A stretch of 64,000 bases of DNA from Bacillota bacterium (GTDB taxonomy: Bacteria; Bacillota; Clostridia; Acetivibrionales; DTU013), in the NCBI GenBank assembly GCA_023433505.1, contig JAEZCO010000087.1, forward strand, positions 124,001-188,000. Direction: 5' to 3'. A program made the translations under genes and the position numbers. Below, one piece after another: positions 32,493-40,459 of this stretch. The notes beneath the pieces were generated by a model that was not told where the DNA came from, searched no databases, and was given only the letters and a program-made list of their open reading frames with translations. Position 1 is the stretch's first letter. Each line of letters starts with the position of its first letter.

Positions 32493-33872
32493 CTACAGCA
32501 CCAAATCGTATATCTCGGGTACAAGGCTCCTGATTGCCTCTTCCAGTTCGGCATCGCTGAGTGAGGTAACCCTTCCGCTGACATATTGCTTATCGACCCA
32601 CTCTTTTATCTTCTGCACCCGCTCATCTCTTTTATCCAATCTTTTGCTCCCGCTGAATCCGAAATAGCCGTTCAGCCAGTGAGCGATTCCCGCCAGGCCG
32701 GAAGTCTGGTTGATGGACACCCCGACAGGTCTGTTGAGAAGCTTTCCGGTGTCAAAGATATTATAGATCTCTTCGTCCTTGAGTAGACCGTCTGCATGAA
32801 TGCCGGCCTGGGTTACATTAAAGTGCTTTCCGACAAAAGGCGTTCTGGCAGGGATGGAATAGTCCAGTTCCTTTTCATAATATTCCGCGATCTCTGTGAT
32901 GACCGTAGTGTCCATTCCGTCGGTGGTGCCCCTTAGCTGTGCGTATTCTATAACCATTGCTTCCAGCGGAGTATTTCCTGTGCGCTCACCTATTCCCAAC
33001 AGCGAGCAATTAACACTTGAGGCCCCGTACATCCATGCTGCTGCAGAGTTCACAACAGCCTTGTAAAAATCGTTATGCCCATGCCATTCGATCAGCTCGC
33101 TGGGAAAACCCGCATGATGCCTGAAGCCGTAAATAATTCCCGGAACGCTCCTGGGCAGAGCCGCGCCAGGGTATTGAACACCATATCCCAAAGTATCGCA
33201 GGCACGGATTTTAATGGGCACCTTGGCTTCTTCGCTTAATTTTCTAAGTTCGAGTGCGAAAGGGACCACAAATCCGTAAAAGTCCGCCCTTGTAATATCT
33301 TCAAAATGGCACCTGGGCTTGATGCCTACTTCAATTGCGCTTTTAATTATGCCCATGTAATGATCGAGCGCCTGCTGCCTTGACATGTTCAGCTTTTTGA
33401 AAATATGGTAATCCGAGCAGCTGACAAGAATTCCGCTCTCCTTCATGCCCATATCCTTGGCAAGCTGGAAATCGTTCTTTGTGGCTCTTATCCAGCTCGT
33501 TACCTCCGGATATTTGTATCCTCTTTCAAGACATTTGTATACCGCTTCCTTATCTCTGTCACTATAAAGGAAGAATTCGCACTGCCTGATGATTCCTTTA
33601 GGTCCCCCCAACTGGTGGAGCATATCATACAGCGTTACAATCTGCTGTACGGTATAAGGCGCTCTGGACTGCTGACCGTCCCTGAAGGTGGTATCGGTGA
33701 TCCATATTTCATCTGCCGGATACATTGGCACCCTTCGATGGTTGAAGGCGCATTTCGGGATTTCGTCATAGCTGTAGATTTCCCGGTAAAGATTTGGTTC
33801 AGGAATATCCTGAAGTGCATATCGGTATTGTGTTTGTTCCAGCGTATTGGTTTTCTTATTGAATTCAATCAT
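32493..33872 (-). CDS. Re-citrate synthase homologue (isopropylmalate/homocitrate synthase superfamily)
   Basis: From the ATG at 33872 (GGGAGGG 6 bases upstream) the protein is 459 residues. It is a DRE-TIM metallolyase: DTTFRDGQQS (catalytic Arg, metal Asp), ELIEWHGHNDFYKAV and HADGLLKD hold the metal-binding His. It lacks the LeuA leucine regulatory domain. Length and sequence style match the Re-stereospecific citrate synthase group of Clostridium kluyveri and relatives, which use the same substrates as GltA with opposite prochirality and are oxygen-sensitive and metal-dependent. An isopropylmalate or homocitrate synthase function is the alternative, but aconitase next door and no leu genes support citrate. 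First gene of the operon. Confidence 0.75.
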   Translation of the reverse strand: MIEFNKKTNTLEQTQYRYALQDIPEPNLYREIYSYDEIPKCAFNHRRVPMYPADEIWITDTTFRDGQQSRAPYTVQQIVTLYDMLHQLGGPKGIIRQCEFFLYSDRDKEAVYKCLERGYKYPEVTSWIRATKNDFQLAKDMGMKESGILVSCSDYHIFKKLNMSRQQALDHYMGIIKSAIEVGIKPRCHFEDITRADFYGFVVPFALELRKLSEEAKVPIKIRACDTLGYGVQYPGAALPRSVPGIIYGFRHHAGFPSELIEWHGHNDFYKAVVNSAAAWMYGASSVNCSLLGIGERTGNTPLEAMVIEYAQLRGTTDGMDTTVITEIAEYYEKELDYSIPARTPFVGKHFNVTQAGIHADGLLKDEEIYNIFDTGKLLNRPVGVSINQTSGLAGIAHWLNGYFGFSGSKRLDKRDERVQKIKEWVDKQYVSGRVTSLSDAELEEAIRSLVPEIYDLVL

Positions 33873-33998
33873 TCTATTCCCTCCCTTTGGCAAATGCAGA
33901 ATGTGTTAATCTTGGAAAAATAAATTTCTTATAGGCCTGGATTTCTGCCCTATGGCTGCGGCACGCAATTTTCTTTTGAATTTATGTATATGTGTATG

Positions 33999-34027
33999 AT
34001 TGTATACAATTATACACTTGGTGTCAA
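33999..34027 (-). promoter_or_regulatory. Citrate operon promoter with palindromic operator
   Basis: On the minus strand: -35 TTGACA (34022-34027), 17-base spacer, -10 TACAAT (33999-34004). The perfect 12-base palindrome ATTGTATACAAT (33999-34010) covers the -10; flanking TGTATATGTGTATG and TTATACAC extend the TGTATAC-like pattern. This has the form of a GntR/FadR-type operator, and such a regulator is encoded in the operon. The 315-base intergenic region also carries the AT-rich upstream region of the divergent chemoreceptor gene; nothing else is seen. Confidence 0.7.
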
Positions 34028-34188
34028 TATTGATTATCCCCTAGAATATACAAATTTTCAGAACGTTTTCGACAAAATTTTATACATTCTGTAAAATTTT
34101 TATAAGTCAAAGAAGGAATTTTGGAAATTAATAGCGAAACTATTTATATTAAGTACACTATTACTTGTATTACTTTGGAGGGTAACAT

Positions 34189-35445
34189 ATGGGTAAATCA
34201 GGAAAAAGGACATTTGATGCTGCAAAATACTCACTGGTAGCAGCAGTAGCACTGGGGTTGTTGTTTGGCGTAATCGCCAGTCTGCTTTTAGAGAATTGGA
34301 CATCGCTTCCCATCCTTGCCTTGGCAGGTTTTATCACTTCATTTCTCACACAGCTTTTGATTAATATATCCATAAAGGGGCTTGCAAGGCGTTTCTCCGA
34401 TGAAATGGATGTAATAAAGCAAGGCGACTTCTCCAAGCTGGTAGATTCCAAAAGCTACGGCGTGCTGGGCGTAGTGGCTTCGAATATTAACGCCGTATTG
34501 AGCGATATCCGGATTCTCATCGACGGCTTCTTCTCCCTTTCCTTTTCCATCGTGCAGGCATCCAGAAAAGTCGGCAGTACGGCCCAGGAAGCCTCAAGCG
34601 CCATGAACGAAATATCCAAGACCGTGGATGAAATTGCCAAAGGCGCTTCCAGCCAGGCACAGGAAGCACAGGAAGGTGTACAGATTGTTGAAAAGCTTTC
34701 CGAACAAATCAATTTTGTTTATCAGAGCTACAGCGATGTAATGGATGAGACAAATAAAATCAATAACTTAAACAGTGTCGGCATCGAATCCGTCAGCGTA
34801 TTGTACAAGAAATCCGAAGAGAATTTCAATACCTCCGAGAAAATATTCTCTGTTGTAGAAAAGCTCACAAACACAACAAAGGACATCGGCATTTTTGTTG
34901 AGTCCATTGAAAATATAGCGGAGCAGACCAACCTCCTTGCCTTGAATGCAGCGATCGAAGCCGCCAGGGCGGGTGATGCCGGAAAAGGCTTTGCAGTCGT
35001 TGCGGAAGAAGTCAGAAAGCTTGCCGATCAAAGCAGGCAGTCAACGGAAGAGATCACAAACCTGATGCAGAGCATACAGGAAGAATCCCAGCTTGCCATC
35101 AAGGCCATGGAGATTATGAAAAAAGTCTCCCAGGAACAGAATGCAGCCGTGGTTGAAACAAATAAAGCATTTACCGACATAGCCAACGGAATCGACTCCA
35201 TCGTATCGAAGATCAATAATGTCAGTGAAGCCGTCGGAACGATGCAAAAGGACAGAGATGTTGTGATGGTTGCCATAGAGAATATTTCCTCTGTCTCACA
35301 GCAAACCGCCGCTTCCAGCGAAGAGGTTGCTGCCACCACAGAACACCAGCTCAAGGCTATCGAAGACATGAAGAGCGCTTCCGTCGATCTTGACCAGCTG
35401 GTTCAGGAGCTGGATGCGAAGCTGAAGAAATATAAGTTGAGATAG
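34189..35445 (+). CDS. Methyl-accepting chemotaxis protein without extracellular sensor domain
   Basis: The 418-residue protein has two close transmembrane helices (about 13-33 and 38-58) with only a few residues between, then a HAMP-like linker and a long coiled-coil MCP signalling domain. The tip is perfect: NLLALNAAIEAARAGDAGKG and FAVVAEEVRKLADQSRQ. Adaptation-type Gln/Glu pairs flank the tip. Because there is no extracellular or recognisable cytosolic ligand domain, it may sense through the membrane, a partner, or the HAMP region. Starts after GGAGGGTAACAT and is monocistronic with its own terminator. No che genes are nearby. Confidence 0.88.
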   Translation: MGKSGKRTFDAAKYSLVAAVALGLLFGVIASLLLENWTSLPILALAGFITSFLTQLLINISIKGLARRFSDEMDVIKQGDFSKLVDSKSYGVLGVVASNINAVLSDIRILIDGFFSLSFSIVQASRKVGSTAQEASSAMNEISKTVDEIAKGASSQAQEAQEGVQIVEKLSEQINFVYQSYSDVMDETNKINNLNSVGIESVSVLYKKSEENFNTSEKIFSVVEKLTNTTKDIGIFVESIENIAEQTNLLALNAAIEAARAGDAGKGFAVVAEEVRKLADQSRQSTEEITNLMQSIQEESQLAIKAMEIMKKVSQEQNAAVVETNKAFTDIANGIDSIVSKINNVSEAVGTMQKDRDVVMVAIENISSVSQQTAASSEEVAATTEHQLKAIEDMKSASVDLDQLVQELDAKLKKYKLR

Positions 35446-35485
35446 TTAATTTCATCATTTCATTTACACACCTATATTTGAATCA

Positions 35486-35516
35486 CAAAAAGCGGGACAT
35501 AGTGTCCCGCTTTTTG
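35486..35516 (+). terminator. Terminator of the chemoreceptor gene
   Basis: AAAAAGCGGGACA-TAG-TGTCCCGCTTTTT: 13-bp stem with a T-run, 40 bases after the stop. Confidence 0.88.
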
Positions 35517-35519
35517 TAT

Positions 35520-36205
35520 GCCTCGTCTTAAGGTTTTACATTCTCAATAGCTACGATAACGATGATATCTATTTCTTCTACAAACGAAAATATTAATTTT
35601 GAATCCGGTCCGCTATAAAAACAAGGGATGGCTAATTGGACGCTTTCTTTTTGTATACAATTTGAACCACGGGTAAGGCTGTCCTGTTACCCGCCAATAA
35701 TACACTATTCAATCCTGTGAAAGAATCCCATAAAAAAAGAATTGATTTGCATTCCTTATGATTAAAAATATACCAGTAAATTCCATGTACTGCATTTGTG
35801 AAGGCAATTCACCAATATGCTGTACAAAATTTTGAGTATGGGACAAATAAATAAGATTTTTTTGAATTATGTTAACCAATTTGGTGTTAAAAATCGGATT
35901 TAAGCTAATATTCAGTCCCCTAGTCAAAAATTTGTACAATAATACAATATTAAGTTAGATTTTTTCATGAAAGAATACTTAAGGAGCACCGGAAACCTTA
36001 CTTCCGATTCTTTTCTGAGGAATGGAGCGCCAAGCGTAGTTCCCCGGAAAAGATTATCGGAAGTTATATTTTCGGCAGTGCTAAGCCACTTTTCAGCCGT
36101 CCTATTGTGGAATATCCCCTATACCGACAACCTCGCCGGTTTTAAAATTGCAGACACCGACTCGGCGGATATCACTGTCTCGAGCACGATGCTCTGCTTC
36201 TTTTT
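35520..36205. other. Gene-free stretch of unknown content
   Basis: About 690 bases between the chemoreceptor terminator and the MBL-fold gene. The first 430 bases are AT-rich with no convincing gene. From about 35960 to 36200 the composition becomes gene-like (about 50% G+C); a + strand frame there has no ribosome binding site and runs antisense into the MBL gene, and the minus frames are broken. It may be a relic or a structured RNA. Confidence 0.4.
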
Positions 36206-36943
36206 CTATATGATTTCATATTCCTGCAGAAGCCTTGCTGCCGAAGTATTTTCGAAATTTCCCCGGGCTTCGTCCACAAGGTCGTCGATATTATTCTCCG
36301 GCCAGAAATGGGTCAGCAAAAGCCTGCCTACGGCAGCTTCCCTGGCTACGATCCCACATTCTTCCGCCGTAAGGTGGGGAACGTTGTCACCAGTCTTTTC
36401 CCTGGCGAAGAGGCCGGCGTCCAGCATCAGCACATCGGCGCCCCGGGCGAAGGAAATTATGTTTTCCGTCCAGGAAGTATCTCCGGAAAACACGAACCGT
36501 TTTCCCTGGTACCGGAATGAAACCGCATAATCCTTTGAAGGATGCCTCATTGGGGCAAATGTAATTTTTATGCCGCCGATATCCAATTCCAGGTCGTCCG
36601 ATACCGGTTTCAGATCAAACGCATCTTTTACATCCAGCCTGCCATATTCTACCGCCGGTTCAGCCGGCGCATACACCGGCAGATTCCTGTCAAATTGACC
36701 TCTTTGTTTCTTAATCTGCACTGCATATTTTAAAACCATCATATCGGAAATATGATCACTGTGCAGATGTGTTAAAATTATTGCATCCAGCTCCTCAAAC
36801 CGTATTAGCTTCTGCAGATTGCTCAAAATCCCGTTACCGCAGTCAATGAGAATGTTGGTTTTTCCTTCCTGCAAAAGATACCCCGAGCATGCTCCTCCGG
36901 CTGCGGGGAACGGACCATTGTTACCCAGTATCGTCAGTTTCAT
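36206..36943 (-). CDS. MBL-fold metallo-hydrolase (RNase Z-like)
   Basis: The 245-residue protein has the metallo-beta-lactamase metal motif THLHSDHISD (His59, His61, Asp63, His64), GDTSWTENI (second metal-site Asp region) and LTHFWPEN at the end, all as in RNase Z/YhfI-like hydrolases. It lacks the flexible arm of true tRNase Z. Substrate unknown. It is a single gene, flanked downstream by an unassigned stretch and upstream by a palindromic repeat. Confidence 0.82.
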   Translation of the reverse strand: MKLTILGNNGPFPAAGGACSGYLLQEGKTNILIDCGNGILSNLQKLIRFEELDAIILTHLHSDHISDMMVLKYAVQIKKQRGQFDRNLPVYAPAEPAVEYGRLDVKDAFDLKPVSDDLELDIGGIKITFAPMRHPSKDYAVSFRYQGKRFVFSGDTSWTENIISFARGADVLMLDAGLFAREKTGDNVPHLTAEECGIVAREAAVGRLLLTHFWPENNIDDLVDEARGNFENTSAARLLQEYEII

Positions 36944-37085
36944 AAATCATCTTCCTCTTTCCTGCCTTATGGTATAATGCAGTCCCTGTTTTCCGGGCAA
37001 CTGCATACTCATATATTCCCCATTGTGTTAAAGGTGAATCCGGAAACCAACTATCAAGTACTGGTGCAAATATACTTCCCCTACA

Positions 37086-37175
37086 GGTTTCTGAAAATGC
37101 AGTCCATTGCGGCAGGGGCTGGTCGCAAATGTTTACATTTGCTGCCCGCCTATGCAACCTGCACTTTCAGAAAAC
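37086..37175. repeat. Dispersed hairpin repeat family C, copy 1
   Basis: Arms TTTCTGAAAATGC (37088-37100) and GCACTTTCAGAAA (37161-37173) with CAGTCCATTGCGG next to the left arm; an internal hairpin GCAAATGT/ACATTTGC (37125-37142) fills the loop. The same arms occur at 55029. It lies just after the ECF gene. Confidence 0.7.
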
Positions 37176-37199
37176 CGGGAAGTAATATTTGCAGTACTC

Positions 37200-37742
37200 C
37201 TAAATTGAAATGTGCCTTGATACGTTAGCCTTAATTAAAAGCGTGCTTAAAATATAACCTACCACTGCGCTTAGTCCGCCTTGAATCAGGTTTACCGAAA
37301 CCAGTTCATTGATCGCTATTACCAGTCCGAAATCCTTGTTGAAGAGCGGTAAAATTAAAGATTCCGAGAGGAAATAGCCTGCAATCATGACCAGTGCGCC
37401 AACTACCACTCCCACAACCATTCTTGCCGCACCCATTTTTTCAGACTTGCCCTGATAAGCAATGGTACCCACTATGTATCCTTCCAGACCCTTAACTACG
37501 AGTGTAAAAGGAGAGAAAACCGCATAGCCCATTGCAATATCCGCGGCTGCTGAACCAAGAGCGCCGGCCACCAGTCCGCTGTTTCTTCCCAAAATAATTG
37601 CAGTAACCATTATGACCGCATCCCCTATGTTGAATGGTCCCACAGGACCTGGTATCTTCGTGAAAAAAGTGACCAGAAATACCAGGGCAATCATCAGTCC
37701 GTTCATTACAAGCCGAATTGTTTTAGCGTTTTTCATCTTCAA
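37200..37742 (-). CDS. ECF transporter S component (substrate-binding membrane subunit)
   Basis: The 180-residue protein has five to six membrane helices and starts MKNAKTIRLVMNGLMIALVFLVTFFTKIP, as in ECF S components (HmpT/ThiW/PdxU-like) that capture a vitamin and work with a shared energising module encoded elsewhere. FNIGDAVIMVTAIILG and NSGLVAGALGSAAADI are typical of the group. No adjacent EcfA/EcfT. Ligand unknown, but a vitamin precursor is expected. Start after GGGGGG-CTTTGAAG. Confidence 0.8.
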   Translation of the reverse strand: MKMKNAKTIRLVMNGLMIALVFLVTFFTKIPGPVGPFNIGDAVIMVTAIILGRNSGLVAGALGSAAADIAMGYAVFSPFTLVVKGLEGYIVGTIAYQGKSEKMGAARMVVGVVVGALVMIAGYFLSESLILPLFNKDFGLVIAINELVSVNLIQGGLSAVVGYILSTLLIKANVSRHISI

Positions 37743-37762
37743 AGCCCCCCTATACGATTCAT

Positions 37763-37793
37763 TGTATCGATACGCTTAGAATGTGTATCGATA
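37763..37793 (-). promoter_or_regulatory. Two TGTATCGATA boxes upstream of the ECF gene
   Basis: The 10-mer TGTATCGATA, containing the palindrome TATCGATA, occurs at 37763-37772 and 37784-37793, exactly 21 bases (two helix turns) apart, immediately upstream of the gene. They look like binding sites for a regulator on one face of the DNA. Confidence 0.5.
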
Positions 37794-37893
37794 GGTTAGA
37801 GATATTTTAATGAGGCTTTGAGGAAAAGTCAAGAAGATTTTCGAGCAATTTAAAATTTTCTTTCATCTTCGGTACGAATCGGTTAAAAAAGCT

Positions 37894-38742
37894 TTACAGC
37901 CCCCGCTTTGCCGAACGGATAACATGCTTCGCCAGCACAGAGGTAGTTACCGTACCTATGCCGCCCGGAACCGGAGTGATGGATTCAACATGAGGCTCCA
38001 CCTTTTCAAAATCCACGTCTCCGCACAGGTTTCCGTACTCGTCCAGGTTAATGCCTACATCCACTACTACCTGTCCTGCGGAAACAAATGCATCGGTCAC
38101 CATCTTGGCCTTTCCTGCGGCAGCAATCAATATTTCCGCTTCCTTGCAGGTCTGCTCCAGATTTTTCGTGCGGGTATGGCAGATGGTAACCGTAGCGTGC
38201 TTTTTCAAAAGCAGCATGGACAGAGGCTTGCCCACCACCATGCTTCTGCCGATGATGGTCACTTTTTTTCCTGCTACGTCAATGCCAAAATGGTCCAGCA
38301 TTTCAACAACAGCTTCCGGCGTACACGGTGCAAAGCCTGAAGCGTCGCCTTCAAAAACCTTTGCCACATTGACAGGATTCAGGCAGTCTGCGTCCTTCTC
38401 ATGATTTATGACATATTTAATCACACCCTCGTCAATGTGTTTCGGAAGGGGCCTGAACAGCAGTATGCCGTGAACACCAGCATCCTCGTTAACTTTCCTG
38501 ATTTCATCCACTAAGTCTTGCTGTGTAATGGTTTCAGGGAATTCAAACACGCTGCACCTTATGCCGAGACCTTCACACCGTTTGACCGCACCACGCTCAT
38601 AAGAAAGGTCATCGGGTCTTGCCCCTACCCTTACAATAGCAAGACCGGGTGTTATGCCGTTCTTCTTCAAGTCTTCAACATCCTTTAACAGCCGCTCCTT
38701 CATTGCATTCACAACCTCAGAGCCTTTCATCAGTACCGCCAT
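37894..38742 (-). CDS. folD: Methylenetetrahydrofolate dehydrogenase, FolD fold, cyclohydrolase residue missing
   Basis: The 282-residue protein is FolD: IIGRSMVVGKPLSMLLL (NADP site), CHTRT, and the C-terminal TPVPGGIGTVTTSVLAKH. In FolD the pair Tyr and Lys (Y-x3-K) with a Gln in QLPLP forms the cyclohydrolase site. Here the Tyr is kept (Tyr48), but the Lys position is Ala52 (SYERGAVKRC) and the Gln position is Phe96 (LFRPLP). In human MTHFD1, the K56Q mutant loses cyclohydrolase but keeps dehydrogenase activity. So this enzyme is predicted to act only as dehydrogenase, with cyclohydrolase supplied by FchA, the gene 97 bases upstream on the same strand. Start after GGAGG-AACATAA. Confidence 0.88.
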   Translation of the reverse strand: MAVLMKGSEVVNAMKERLLKDVEDLKKNGITPGLAIVRVGARPDDLSYERGAVKRCEGLGIRCSVFEFPETITQQDLVDEIRKVNEDAGVHGILLFRPLPKHIDEGVIKYVINHEKDADCLNPVNVAKVFEGDASGFAPCTPEAVVEMLDHFGIDVAGKKVTIIGRSMVVGKPLSMLLLKKHATVTICHTRTKNLEQTCKEAEILIAAAGKAKMVTDAFVSAGQVVVDVGINLDEYGNLCGDVDFEKVEPHVESITPVPGGIGTVTTSVLAKHVIRSAKRGL

Positions 38743-38839
38743 TTATGTTCCTCCTTCATTTCTGTAAAAAACCCTTTGTATCTCTTTCCTGGTTGGCGCC
38801 TCTATAAAAGTGGCAACCAACCCGTCTTCTGACATGCGC

Positions 38840-39469
38840 TTATCCCTTTATACTGCTTTCAACGTCCTTGTAGACTTTATCCGCTCTTATAGTTCCATCG
38901 GCAAGCATTTTTTCAGTCTTTGCATTAATATTTGCCGCATACGCCTTATCCTTCATCAGCTTCGTATTGATATACACATTAAGACTGGCTCCCATAAGCG
39001 CCGATTTGCAAAAAAGAACACCCACGCCAACGTCGCTGACCGCAATCCTGGTCCCCTTGACAGCCAGTTCTTCGTGCAGTGCTATTGCCTCCAGGGATTG
39101 CTCCATGATTTTCAACGGCACACTGCAAGCCAGTTTCAGAGCTTCTTCCATGATTTCATCACGCTTCTGCTTTTCTTCCTCGGTAGTCTTCGGAAGTCCA
39201 TAGGCCCTGGATAGCGGTTCAAAAACCTCAGCATCCTCTTCCACCAGCGAAAACAGCTTCTGCTGCAGCGCATCGGCTTTTTCCAGGATGATTTTGATAT
39301 CTTCTTGCACATCCTCGTACTTCTTTTTGCCCAAAGTAAGATTGCCTACCATACTTCCCAGGGCAGTGCCCAGGGCGCCTACCATTGCAGAAGCTCCTCC
39401 CCCGCCCGGGACAGGAGCGCCGGACGCCAGCATGGCCAAAAATTCCTTACAGCTTTTATCAGTCATCAT
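38840..39469 (-). CDS. fchA: Methenyltetrahydrofolate cyclohydrolase / formiminotransferase-cyclodeaminase-like (FchA)
   Basis: The 209-residue helical protein belongs to the FTCD_C family: VPGGGGASAMVGALGTALGSMV (residues about 20-41), then a helical bundle with LYSR-like motif absent and AVSDVGVGVLFCKSALMGASLNV near the middle. The family member FchA of acetogens converts formyl/methenyl-THF (cyclohydrolase); relatives deaminate formimino-THF. The position beside a FolD without the cyclohydrolase lysine, and close to fhs, favours the cyclohydrolase role. Start after GGAGG-ATTATATAG. Confidence 0.85.
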   Translation of the reverse strand: MMTDKSCKEFLAMLASGAPVPGGGGASAMVGALGTALGSMVGNLTLGKKKYEDVQEDIKIILEKADALQQKLFSLVEEDAEVFEPLSRAYGLPKTTEEEKQKRDEIMEEALKLACSVPLKIMEQSLEAIALHEELAVKGTRIAVSDVGVGVLFCKSALMGASLNVYINTKLMKDKAYAANINAKTEKMLADGTIRADKVYKDVESSIKG

Positions 39470-39616
39470 CTATATAATCCTCCATGTTTACCCATATGCC
39501 ACAGTATACCAAATAAGTGTCTCGAAGCCAACCACTCACTGCAAACAATGCATTTTTTCATGGGCCGTAATATTCCGTATCCTGTGTATAATAGAAAAGA
39601 ATGTGCAATAACCACT

Positions 39617-39721
39617 TGTCATTGCGAGTGAAACGAAGTGAAACGCGGCAATCTCAGCCTTTTATGCAACTACTATATTTTTTGAGATTGCCACGCTTCA
39701 TTACATTCGCTCGCAATGACA
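39617..39721. repeat. Dispersed repeat family B, inverted-repeat copy
   Basis: TGTCATTGCGAGTGAAACGA on the left and TTCGCTCGCAATGACA on the right, with GCGGCAATCTC and GAGATTGCC(A)CG inside, form arms of about 40 bases around a short loop. Confidence 0.8.
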
Positions 39722-39830
39722 GATGTGACCTAAAAACAGAAACTCTATTATGATAGAAACCGTCTCCATCGTTCGCTTGATTCCCACCCCTATGCTGGTG
39801 TAACACTAAATCTCTCTATCACATTCAAGC

Positions 39831-40078
39831 AAAATGGGTGGGCATGGCTGCGAATAAATGCGTCATGTGGAGTCATGGCTGCAGGCTGTTTGTCCAGGCG
39901 AAGTTCGAATGCGGGACCCCAGAGGAATACCCGTGACACTTCGGCACGGACGCCGAAGTCGCTGGCTCTGAGCCAGGGAAGGCGAATAGCCAGCGCCCGC
40001 ATTGGAACGAGCCTGGACATTACAGCCTGCCCATGACGGAGCTTGATGCAGGGATTTGCTGCCATGTCCGCCCATTTT
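39831..40078. repeat. Long nested foldback element (about 250 bases)
   Basis: Outer arms AAAATGGGTGGGCATGGC (39831-39848) and GCCATGTCCGCCCATTTT (40061-40078) pair; inside, GCAGGCTGTTTGTCCAGGC (39881-39899) pairs with GCCTGGACATTACAGCCTGC (40011-40030), GTTCGAATGCGGG with CCCGCATTGGAAC, and CTTCGGC with GCCGAAG. The entire 250 bases can fold back on themselves. No transposase is present. Flanked by family B repeats at 39617 and 40130. Translations across it are not protein-like. Confidence 0.75.
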
Positions 40079-40129
40079 CCTGAAAGTCAGCAGTATCTCC
40101 TTCTTAGCCAAGAATACTACCTTGAAGTT

Positions 40130-40167
40130 GAGATTGCCACGCTTCACTGCGTTCGCTCGCAATGACA
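40130..40167. repeat. Family B repeat, right-half copy
   Basis: GAGATTGCCACGCTTCACTG ... CGTTCGCTCGCAATGACA, matching the right arm of the copy at 39617. No left arm is seen. Confidence 0.7.
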
Positions 40168-40230
40168 CGCATGCTAGCATACTGCCAGTGTGCAAACTCA
40201 GGTGAGTTTCACAGCAATAACAGAGAGTAG

Positions 40231-40298
40231 GTATCATACTGAGTGCAGCGAAGAATCTAAAGGTAGCTATAAGATCCTTCGCTATCACTCAGGACGAC
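40231..40298. repeat. Inverted repeat of the CTGAGTGCAGCGAAG type
   Basis: Left arm GTATCATACTGAGTGCAGCG-AAGAATCT (40231-40258) and right arm AGATCCTTCGCTATCACTCA-GGACGAC (40272-40298) form an imperfect hairpin. It lies in the 990-base gap between fchA and fhs; nothing else recognisable lies there apart from the repeats listed. Confidence 0.7.
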
Positions 40299-40459
40299 AG
40301 ACTACTATTTTACACTTTCAAATAATTTCACACTACTAAACAACTTCGCACTTTCCTACTTATGTGCACTATCCTACAAATATGTACTATTCAATTATAC
40401 GGTACACGTTTTTAGGCGCACCCTTCAAGTCCGGCCCAGGCCGGTACAGCCCGATCCGC

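Noticed and set aside
35967..36530. + strand frame of 187 residues entering the MBL-fold gene
   Set aside because: No ribosome binding site; the second half is antisense to the conserved metallo-hydrolase. Only the first 240 bases remain unexplained.
39863..40288. Frame of 141 residues across the foldback between fchA and fhs
   Set aside because: It runs through palindromic DNA; the translation is low-complexity and both strands read similar nonsense.
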